Part shown: positions 43,536-50,211 of the stretch, one piece after another
Layout of the letters: each line of letters begins with the position of its first letter
Numbering within the stretch: position 1 is the stretch's first letter
DNA from: Geomonas ferrireducens
GTDB lineage: Bacteria; Desulfobacterota; Desulfuromonadia; Geobacterales; Geobacteraceae
Direction of reading: 5' to 3'
Length of the DNA: 64,000 bases
NCBI RefSeq assembly: GCF_004917065.1
Contig: NZ_SSYA01000001.1
Coordinates: 1,496,161-1,560,160, forward strand
Notes under the pieces: generated by a model
Told to the model about the DNA's origin: nothing
The model's database searches: none
What the model saw: the letters and a program-made list of their open reading frames with translations, nothing else
Translations under genes and position numbers: made by a program

Positions 43536-44420
43536 ATGAGCGTTACTTCCGCACTGTTTACCGGCGTTACCGGTCTCATCCAGAACGGCGAAGCGATGAA
43601 CGTTATCGGCAACAACATCTCCAACGTCAACACCGTAGGCTTCAAGGGGGCAAGGACCCTCTTCTCCGATATGCTCTCCCAGAACGTAGGCGGCGGCTCC
43701 CAGATCGGTAAAGGCGTGCAGATGCAGGTAGTGCAGAACATGTTCAGCCAAGGCTCCACCCAGACCTCGGAGAACGTCACCGACCTCTCCATCCAGGGGA
43801 ACAGCTTCTTCGCGCTGGCGCCGCCGACCGCAACCTTCCCCATCGGCACCCAGAATTCCGCGTTTCTCTCCCGCGCCGGTGCCTTCCAGGTGGACAACAA
43901 CCTGACCCTGGTGAACCCGGACGGCTACCAGGTGCTCGATACCCAGGGGAACCCGATCAAGTTCGTGAACTCCGGCACCGCGCCGACCACCGACTTCGGC
44001 AAGATCATCAGCATCGACAACTCGGGACTGATCACCTACCTCGCCACCGACGGCATCACCCAGAACTACTACAACACCTCCGGGGCGGTCGGTGTCCCTG
44101 CGACCGTCGCGAACTCGGCCACCGTGCAGCGTCTGGCGACGGTCACCGCTTCCGATCCGACCGCGCTCACCAAGATGGGGGGCTCGCTCTACCAGGCGAC
44201 CACCGATGCCGGCGTGCCGTCGGCCGCTTTCTCCCTCGCCGCGAACAAGCCCAATGGCGTGAGCGAGAAGATCCTCTCCAACAGCCTCGAACAGAGCAAC
44301 GTCGACATGGCGAGCGAGTTCGTCAAGATGATCATCACGCAGAGGGCCTACTCGGCCAACTCCAAGACCATCACCACCACGGACCAGATGACGCAGGAAG
44401 TTCTGCAGCTGATCCGCTAG
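43536..44420 (+). CDS. flgE: Flagellar hook protein FlgE, short form
   Basis: 294 residues, shorter than the 400 or more of common FlgE. It has the N-terminal motif ALFTGVTGLIQNGEAMNVIGNNISNVNTVGFKGARTLFSDML and the C-terminal coil SNVDMASEFVKMIITQRAYSANSKTITTTDQMTQEVLQLIR. The central region has one D1 beta domain and little room for D2. The operon position after flgD supports hook rather than rod protein. Followed by a strong hairpin. Confidence 0.85.
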   Translation: MSVTSALFTGVTGLIQNGEAMNVIGNNISNVNTVGFKGARTLFSDMLSQNVGGGSQIGKGVQMQVVQNMFSQGSTQTSENVTDLSIQGNSFFALAPPTATFPIGTQNSAFLSRAGAFQVDNNLTLVNPDGYQVLDTQGNPIKFVNSGTAPTTDFGKIISIDNSGLITYLATDGITQNYYNTSGAVGVPATVANSATVQRLATVTASDPTALTKMGGSLYQATTDAGVPSAAFSLAANKPNGVSEKILSNSLEQSNVDMASEFVKMIITQRAYSANSKTITTTDQMTQEVLQLIR

Positions 44421-44427
44421 CGAAACC

Positions 44428-44453
44428 GGGGGCGCGGCGCAAGCCGCGCCCCC
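44428..44453 (+). terminator. Strong hairpin after flgE, possible attenuator
   Basis: Perfect 11-bp stem GGGGGCGCGGC with a GCAA tetraloop and no good T-run. The region 44421-44874 has no gene; besides this hairpin it holds the sigma-54 promoter before fliL. Confidence 0.5.
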
Positions 44454-44805
44454 AATCCTTCCCCGCGTCAAAGCCGCCCCCGACGTCGTAGCTCTGACAC
44501 CCGCGTCCCCCTCCGGCGCGCTCGCCCTTTCCGGGTTCCATCCCCTTCGTTTCCACTCCCGTATCTCGCATGCCGCGCGGAAATGCGCTCCCTGCGTCGC
44601 GTTAGCCGCACCGGCAGCCTGAAGCAACGGTGAGCCGGTCAAAAAGTTGACCCGGTTCCGGCCGCCGCATAGGGCCCCCTCATTCCCCGGCATATCACGA
44701 TACATCGAGATACGGTGCAAGGCGCCGTAACATAAGGGTTTGCAAGCTTTTCGACCGGTGCCATCCCGCGCCCGTGCCGTCATAACAGGCGCGGCTTCGC
44801 GGATC

Positions 44806-44821
44806 TGGCATCTCGGTTGCA
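44806..44821 (+). promoter_or_regulatory. Sigma-54 promoter of the fliL segment
   Basis: TGGCAT-N5-TTGCA with correct spacing, 54 bases before fliL. It restarts transcription for fliL through flhB after the hairpin at 44428. Confidence 0.82.
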
Positions 44822-44874
44822 AGGGTGTTCAAACCGAATACACCAGCTCTCGCTGTTTAAAAGGAGAACCCAGC

Positions 44875-45405
44875 ATGGCCGAACCGGCAAAGGCCCCAGA
44901 GACCCCCGAAAAGAACAATAAGAAGCTCTTCATCATCATCGGCGCCGTTGTGGCGGTCCTCGCCATCGGCGGGGCGGCCGCCTTCTTCATGGGAGGGGGC
45001 AAGAAGGAAAAAGCTCCCGAAGGCGCAAAGGTCGAGGCGAAGGCGGAAGGTGGGGAGCATGGAGCACCGGCCAAGGAAGGGGGCGAGGGGGGGGCTGCCA
45101 TGGGCGGCACCATCTATCCCCTGGAGCCCTTCATCGTCAACATCTACGACGGTCAGGAACTGCGCTACCTGAAGATCAAGGTGGAGTTCGAGATGGCCAA
45201 CCCCCAGGCGAAAGCCGAGCTTGACGCGAAGCTCGCACCGCTTCGGGACGCCATCCTCATCCTCCTGACCACCAAGACCATGCAGGAGATCCAGGACCTG
45301 CAGGGTAAAAACCAGCTGCGCGAACAGATCCTCGCCGCCGTTTCCAAGGTGGTGCCGCCCAGCAAGATAACCAAGGTCTATTTCACCGACTTCGTCGTGC
45401 AGTAG
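44875..45405 (+). CDS. fliL: Flagellar basal-body-associated protein FliL
   Basis: 176 residues from ATG 44875 (AAAGGAG upstream). One membrane helix (KLFIIIGAVVAVLAIGGAAAFFMGG), a Gly/Lys/Glu linker, then the FliL domain (YPLEPFIVNIYDGQELRYLKIKVEFEM). Ends KITKVYFTDFVVQ, whose tail reappears in the small ORF that follows. Confidence 0.92.
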   Translation: MAEPAKAPETPEKNNKKLFIIIGAVVAVLAIGGAAAFFMGGGKKEKAPEGAKVEAKAEGGEHGAPAKEGGEGGAAMGGTIYPLEPFIVNIYDGQELRYLKIKVEFEMANPQAKAELDAKLAPLRDAILILLTTKTMQEIQDLQGKNQLREQILAAVSKVVPPSKITKVYFTDFVVQ

Positions 45406-45632
45406 AGGTGCTCCCGATGGAAAAAATCCTCACGAAGGAAGAGATCGACGCCCTCGTGGCGGCCGTGTTCAGCGGGACCCTGGTCCTTGAGCGCGAGCTC
45501 CACTCGGAAAAGACCGCGCGGGTTCGCCGCACCGAATACGTGGTGCAGTAAAAGGTGCCATCGATGGAAAAACTCCTCACCAAGGAAGAGATTGACGCCC
45601 TAGTGGCGGCCGTTTTCGACGGGACCCTGGTC
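45391..45632 (+). repeat. Diverged tandem duplication of the fliL/fliM junction
   Basis: Copy 1 (about 45391-45485) and copy 2 (about 45537-45632), 147 bases apart, both contain the end of FliL (GTGCAGTA), the spacer AGGTGC and the first 24 codons of FliM. They differ at scattered, mostly third positions and have one 1-base indel, so this is not an assembly repeat. Confidence 0.85.
45417..45551 (+). CDS. 44-residue ORF: FliM N-terminal peptide joined to a FliL-like tail
   Basis: Intact small ORF too short for usual gene calling. Residues 1-24 (MEKILTKEEIDALVAAVFSG...) match the first 24 of FliM at 45564 with three or so changes, including the LTKEEIDALV peptide that in FliM binds CheY-P. Residues 32-44 (KTARVRRTEYVVQ) align with the FliL end (KITKVYFTDFVVQ). 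It is therefore the middle product of the junction duplication. Codon differences are largely synonymous in the FliM-like part, which hints at selection on the peptide. Whether it is translated is unknown; the ribosome site (AGAGGTG) is as good as that of fliM. Confidence 0.6.
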   Translation: MEKILTKEEIDALVAAVFSGTLVLERELHSEKTARVRRTEYVVQ

Positions 45633-46541
45633 CCGGAGAACGAGCTTGCCAAGGAAGGGTCTCAGGCGGAGCAGTTCGACCTGCTCGACATCGAGGCTCA
45701 TCGCGCCATCCCGAACCTTGACATCGTCTACGATGGTTTCATCCGCTACAACCGGGTCACCATGTCGAACCGGCTCGGGCGGATGGTGGACATCAAGAAG
45801 GAGGAGGCGGTCCCCTACAAATTCGGGGATTTCCTGAGCGTGCTTCCTTCGCCGGTCTGTATGGCGATCTACAAGATGGACCCCCTGAAGGGAGCCGCCC
45901 TCATCGCCTTCGACAGCACCCTGGTCTTCACCATCGTGGACAGCATCCTGGGCGGCTCCGGCGTTACGTCGGGGCAGGGGATGAACCGCCTGTTCACATC
46001 AATCGAACTCCGCCTCGTAGAGAAGATCGTCAAGGATGCCCTGGCCGACCTGGAGCGCGCATGGGCGCCGCTTTGCCCGGCGAGCATGAACCTGTTGCGC
46101 CTGGAGATGAACCCGCGCCTGGTGAACATCGTCCCTCCCGAGTACCAGGTGGTCACCATGAGCATGAAGATCCAGATCGAAGAGACGGTGGGGAACATGA
46201 TCCTCGCCATCCCGTTCCTGACCATCGAGCCGATCCGCGACAAGCTGAAGCGCGGGGTGCAGATGGACATGATGGTGGTGGACCCGCTCTGGTCCTACCG
46301 CCTCTCGGAGGAACTCATGGGGGCGCCGATGGACATCTCGGTCGAGATGGGTGGGGCGACCATATCGCTCGCAGACCTTACCGGCCTTACGGCGGGTGAC
46401 GTGGTCATGCTCGACACAAGCGGCAAGGACGAGCTTGTCGTGAAGGTGGGCGGCACCAAGAAGTTTATGGGAATTGCCGGGGTAAGCGGCGGTAACAAGG
46501 CGGTACAGATCACGCGTGCCCTGACTGGAGGTGAAGATTGA
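45564..46541 (+). CDS. fliM: Flagellar motor switch protein FliM
   Basis: 325 residues from the ATG at 45564, matched by the duplicated copy; an upstream in-frame GTG at 45555 is less likely. N-terminal CheY-P-binding peptide LTKEEIDALV, a CheC-like middle domain (GSGVTSGQGMNRLFTSIELRLVEKIVKDAL) and a C-terminal SpoA domain. Core of the C ring. Its stop overlaps the fliN start. Confidence 0.93.
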   Translation: MEKLLTKEEIDALVAAVFDGTLVPENELAKEGSQAEQFDLLDIEAHRAIPNLDIVYDGFIRYNRVTMSNRLGRMVDIKKEEAVPYKFGDFLSVLPSPVCMAIYKMDPLKGAALIAFDSTLVFTIVDSILGGSGVTSGQGMNRLFTSIELRLVEKIVKDALADLERAWAPLCPASMNLLRLEMNPRLVNIVPPEYQVVTMSMKIQIEETVGNMILAIPFLTIEPIRDKLKRGVQMDMMVVDPLWSYRLSEELMGAPMDISVEMGGATISLADLTGLTAGDVVMLDTSGKDELVVKVGGTKKFMGIAGVSGGNKAVQITRALTGGED

Positions 46542-46843
46542 GCGAAAAACTCGCTTTGGACGAACAGAAGGAAGCCCCGCAGGTGAAGAACCTGGACTTC
46601 ATCATGGATATCCCGCTGCAGCTAACCGTCGAGCTCGGGCGCACCAAGCTCCTCGTGCGGGACGTTTTGCAGCTGAACCAGGGGTCGGTGGTGGAGCTCA
46701 CGAAGCTTGCCGGCGAACCGCTGGACGTCTTCGTAAACTCGAAGCTCGTTGCGCGCGGCGAGGCGGTGGTGGTGAACGACAAGTTCGGCATCAGGCTCCT
46801 CGACATCGTGAGCCCGAACGAAAGGGTGGACAAGGTGCTATGA
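46538..46843 (+). CDS. fliN: Flagellar motor switch protein FliN
   Basis: 101 residues with a TTG start (TTGA overlap with fliM, CTGGAGG upstream). A single SpoA domain: DIPLQLTVELGRTKLLVRDVLQLNQGSVVELTKLAGEPLDVFVN. Forms the lower C ring with FliM. Overlaps fliO by four bases. Confidence 0.93.
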   Translation: MSEKLALDEQKEAPQVKNLDFIMDIPLQLTVELGRTKLLVRDVLQLNQGSVVELTKLAGEPLDVFVNSKLVARGEAVVVNDKFGIRLLDIVSPNERVDKVL

Positions 46844-47307
46844 GAACGCTTGCCGCAGTAACCGCCTTGCTTTTCGCCCTCCCCGGGGCGGCTCACGCCG
46901 AAGGCGGGCCCGACCTGGTGGGGAGCATGGCCCAGATGGCGGGCTCGCTGATGCTCGTGATCGGAATCATCCTGATCCTCTATTACTTAGCCGGGCGCCT
47001 GCTGAAGATGCCGCAGGGGAACCGGGGCGGCTACATCCGCGTGGTGGAGACGAAGCACCTCGCCCCGAAAAAGTCGCTCATGCTGGTGGAGGTTGGCGGA
47101 GAGTACCTGCTCCTTAGTAACAGCGGCGAGGGGGTCACCCTGATCAAGCAGGTGGAGATGCTGGAGGAGATCGAGGTGGTCCCCGAAGGCGTCGGCGGGC
47201 TGGTCGTACCGGACCGGCTCAAGGACAAGCTGGCGGCGCTCAAGGGTGTGCTCCCGCGCAGGGAGGCGCCGCTCGCACAGTTAAGGAAAAGCGGTGGATG
47301 TGCGTGA
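46840..47307 (+). CDS. fliO: Flagellar biosynthesis protein FliO
   Basis: 155 residues from ATG 46840. Signal-like helix (LAAVTALLFALPGAAHA), one membrane helix (LMLVIGIILILYYLAGRLL) and a small soluble domain (IRVVETKHLAPKKSLMLVEVGGEYLLL), the FliO layout. Helps FliP assembly. Overlaps fliP by ten bases. Confidence 0.88.
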   Translation: MRTLAAVTALLFALPGAAHAEGGPDLVGSMAQMAGSLMLVIGIILILYYLAGRLLKMPQGNRGGYIRVVETKHLAPKKSLMLVEVGGEYLLLSNSGEGVTLIKQVEMLEEIEVVPEGVGGLVVPDRLKDKLAALKGVLPRREAPLAQLRKSGGCA

Positions 47308-48062
47308 AAGCTGACAAGATCCTCGGGGTCGTTCTTCTGGCGGCCCTCTCCCTCGTTCTGGTCGCGACTGCGGGTGCCGAGCCCCTCTCCCTCCCCACGG
47401 TAAGCGTCGGGGTCGGCAAGGTGAGCAAGCCCGGCGACGTCTCCGTGGTGCTGCAGATCTTCTTCATGATGACGGTCATCTCGCTGGCGCCAAGCCTTCT
47501 GATGATGACCACCTCCTTCACCCGCATCGTCGTCGTGCTCTCCTTTCTCCGTTCGGCGCTCGGGACGCAGCAGGCCCCTTCGAACCAGATCATCGTAGGG
47601 CTGTCGCTGTTTCTCACCTTCTTCGTGATGGCGCCGGTCTGGCAGCAGGTGAACACCCAGGCGCTGCAGCCCTACAAGGCGAACACTATCACCCAGGAGG
47701 AAGCGCTCAAGCGCGGCGTGGCGCCGCTCAGGAAATTCATGCTCTCCCAGGTGCGCGAGAAGGACCTGGCGCTCTTCATCAGCCTTTCAAAGCTCCCGAG
47801 GCCCCGTAACGCCGACGACATCCCGACCATGACGCTGATCCCGGCCTACATGGTGAGCGAGCTGAAGACGGCGTTCCAGATCGGGTTTCTCATTTTCATC
47901 CCGTTCCTCGTGCTGGACATGGTGGTCGCGTCGGTGCTCATGTCGATGGGTATGATGATGCTGCCGCCGGTGATGATCTCGCTACCCTTCAAGATCCTCC
48001 TCTTCGTGCTGGTGGACGGCTGGGGGCTCGTGATCGGGTCGCTGGTGAAGAGCTTCGGATAA
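47298..48062 (+). CDS. fliP: Flagellar export gate protein FliP
   Basis: 254 residues with a signal peptide and four membrane helices. LMMTTSFTRIVVVLSFLRSALGTQQAPSNQIIVGLSLFLTFF and FLIFIPFLVLDMVVASVLMSMGMMMLPP are specific for the family. Confidence 0.95.
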   Translation: MCVKADKILGVVLLAALSLVLVATAGAEPLSLPTVSVGVGKVSKPGDVSVVLQIFFMMTVISLAPSLLMMTTSFTRIVVVLSFLRSALGTQQAPSNQIIVGLSLFLTFFVMAPVWQQVNTQALQPYKANTITQEEALKRGVAPLRKFMLSQVREKDLALFISLSKLPRPRNADDIPTMTLIPAYMVSELKTAFQIGFLIFIPFLVLDMVVASVLMSMGMMMLPPVMISLPFKILLFVLVDGWGLVIGSLVKSFG

Positions 48063-48072
48063 GGAGTTAGTA

Positions 48073-48342
48073 ATGACCCCGGAAATGGTAGTGCAACTCG
48101 GCAGGCGGAGCTTCGAGGCGGTGATCCTCCTCTCTGCGCCGCTTCTCATCTGCGCCCTCGTCGTGGGCCTTCTCGTCAGTATCTTCCAGGCGGTGACCTC
48201 CATCAACGAGGCGACACTCGCCTTCGCGCCCAAGATCATCGCCGTCATGGTCGCCATGGTCGTCTTCTTCCCCTGGATGATGATGTACATGAGCGACTTC
48301 ACGCGCGAGATCTACGGCATGATCGCCAACATGAGGCACTAG
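48073..48342 (+). CDS. fliQ: Flagellar export gate protein FliQ
   Basis: 89 residues, two membrane helices; VGLLVSIFQAVTSINEATLAFAPKI is the family motif. Directly abuts fliR. Confidence 0.94.
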   Translation: MTPEMVVQLGRRSFEAVILLSAPLLICALVVGLLVSIFQAVTSINEATLAFAPKIIAVMVAMVVFFPWMMMYMSDFTREIYGMIANMRH

Positions 48343-49128
48343 GTGTTCGGCTCCCTCCCCTTAAGCACCCTGGCCGACCTGATCCCCTTCGGCCTGGTCC
48401 TGGCGCGGGTGTCGGGGCTCTTCATGGCGATCCCCATCTTCGGTGCCCGCGTGGTCCCCAACCGGGTCAAGGCGGTGCTCATCTTCGCCCTGACCCTGCT
48501 CATCTTCCCGATCATCCGGCCGCAGGCGATGACCGCGGCGAACGATTCCATATCCCTCATTCTCCTGGTGGTGCAGGAAGCGCTCATCGGGCTCACCCTC
48601 GGGGCGATCTCGCAGTTCGTGTTCGCCGCGGTGGAGCTCTGCGGCCAGCTGGTGGGGACCCAGATGGGGATCTCCATCGCAGCCCAGTTCGACCCGACCA
48701 CCCAGAACAACGTCCCGACCATGGCGATCTTCCAGGGTGTGCTCACCACCCTTATCTTCCTCTCCCTGGGGGTGCACCACTTCTTCATCAGGGCGATGGT
48801 GGAGAGTTACCAGGTGATCCCGCTCGGGGCCTGGCACGTGAGCGGGGGGCTTTTGAAGTTCCTGACCCAGGCGAGCACCGGGGTCTTCGTCATCGCGATC
48901 AAGCTCGCGGCGCCGGTCTCGGTGGCCCTTTTGGCGACGACCGTGGCGCTCGGCATCGTGGCCAGGAGCTTCCCGGCCATGAACGTTTTCATGGTGAGCA
49001 TGCCGCTAAACATCGGGATCGGTTTCCTCCTCCTCGGCATCTCCCTCCCCATCTTCCTCAGGGTGCTGCAGGGAAGCTTCGCCAACTTCACGGACCAGAT
49101 GCACGCGCTCTTCAGGCTCCTCGCCTAA
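48343..49128 (+). CDS. fliR: Flagellar export gate protein FliR
   Basis: 261 residues, GTG start immediately after the fliQ stop. About six membrane helices, with the typical FGLVLARVSGLFMAIPIFGARVVPNRVK and LCGQLVGTQMGISIAAQFDPTTQNN. Confidence 0.94.
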   Translation: MFGSLPLSTLADLIPFGLVLARVSGLFMAIPIFGARVVPNRVKAVLIFALTLLIFPIIRPQAMTAANDSISLILLVVQEALIGLTLGAISQFVFAAVELCGQLVGTQMGISIAAQFDPTTQNNVPTMAIFQGVLTTLIFLSLGVHHFFIRAMVESYQVIPLGAWHVSGGLLKFLTQASTGVFVIAIKLAAPVSVALLATTVALGIVARSFPAMNVFMVSMPLNIGIGFLLLGISLPIFLRVLQGSFANFTDQMHALFRLLA

Positions 49129-49137
49129 GGCCCTCCC

Positions 49138-50196
49138 ATGTCCGACGACAAACACTCCAAAACAGAGAAACCGACAAGCAAGAAGATCTCGGACGCGAAG
49201 AGCAAGGGACAGGTCGCGCGCAGCCGCGAGATGACCTCGGCCCTCACCCTCATCGCGGCCATGATCGGTCTCTACGCGAGCTCGGGGCTCATCCTGAAGA
49301 CGCTGCAGGGGACCATGAGGGACATCTTCGGCGGGCTTGCCACCATCGAGGTGACCCCCGGCGGGGTGCATCACCTGATGATGAAGGAGTTCGGCAACCT
49401 GGCCATCATGGTCGCGCCCTTCATGCTGGTCTGCCTCATTGCGGGGATGGCGGTGGAGATCGGCCAGGGTGGGATCAACCTGAGCTCGGAGAAGCTGAAG
49501 TTCGACCTGGGGCGCCTGAACCCGGCGCAGGGGGTGTCGAGGCTCTTCAACAAGGACTCGGTCTTCGAGGTGGCCAAGTCCTTCATGAAGATGGCGATCG
49601 TGGGGTACATGGCCTACAAGATCCTCGCCGAAGAGATGGAGGGGATCGTCTTCCTGGTGGACCAGGACCTGCAGGGGATCCTGCTGTTCATAGGGCACCT
49701 TGCCTTCAAGATCGTGCTGCACACCTGCGGCGTGCTGATCCTCCTCGCGGTCCTCGACCTTGCCTTCGTGAAGTGGCGCTTCACAGAGAACCTGATGATG
49801 ACCAAACAGGAGGTGAAGGACGAGCACAAGAACACGGAGGGGGACCCGGCCATCAAGGGGAAACAGCGCCAGAAGGCCTTCCAGATGGCGCGCCGCCGCA
49901 TGCGCCAGATCGTGCCGACCGCGGACGTCGTGGTCACCAACCCGACCCACTACGCCGTCGCGCTCAAGTACGACCGCTTCAAGATGTCCGCCCCGATGGT
50001 GATCTTCAAGGGTGTCGACGAGATGGCGCTGCAGATCAAGATCGTGGCGCGGGAGAACGGGGTGACGCTGGTGGAAAACCGCTTCCTTGCACGCGAGCTC
50101 CACGCCCAGGTGGACGAGGGGGGCGAGATCCCGGAGGGGCTCTACGCCGCGGTCGCCGAGATCTTAGCCTACGTCTACAGCTTGAAGAAGAGGTGA
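49138..50196 (+). CDS. flhB: Flagellar export switch protein FlhB
   Basis: 352 residues. N-terminus KTEKPTSKKISDAKSKGQVARSREM, four membrane helices, and the self-cleavage site NPTH (about residue 267, VVTNPTHYAVALKYD) that switches export specificity. Last gene of the flagellar operon here; flhA is not in the window. The stop codon lies in a palindrome shared with the convergent phosphorylase gene. Confidence 0.95.
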   Translation: MSDDKHSKTEKPTSKKISDAKSKGQVARSREMTSALTLIAAMIGLYASSGLILKTLQGTMRDIFGGLATIEVTPGGVHHLMMKEFGNLAIMVAPFMLVCLIAGMAVEIGQGGINLSSEKLKFDLGRLNPAQGVSRLFNKDSVFEVAKSFMKMAIVGYMAYKILAEEMEGIVFLVDQDLQGILLFIGHLAFKIVLHTCGVLILLAVLDLAFVKWRFTENLMMTKQEVKDEHKNTEGDPAIKGKQRQKAFQMARRRMRQIVPTADVVVTNPTHYAVALKYDRFKMSAPMVIFKGVDEMALQIKIVARENGVTLVENRFLARELHAQVDEGGEIPEGLYAAVAEILAYVYSLKKR

Positions 50197-50211
50197 GGCG
50201 GCCGCCTCACC
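50192..50211. terminator. Palindrome spanning both stop codons of flhB and glgP
   Basis: A perfect 20-base inverted repeat (GGTGAGGCGG and its complement) whose two arms contain the TGA of flhB and, on the other strand, the TGA of the phosphorylase gene. It has no loop and no T-run, so it may act as a pause or Rho-type block rather than an intrinsic terminator. Confidence 0.5.

Noticed and set aside
45391-45632. Assembly or sequencing artefact for the fliL/fliM duplication
   Set aside because: The two copies differ at many scattered, mostly silent positions and by an indel, so they are real diverged copies.
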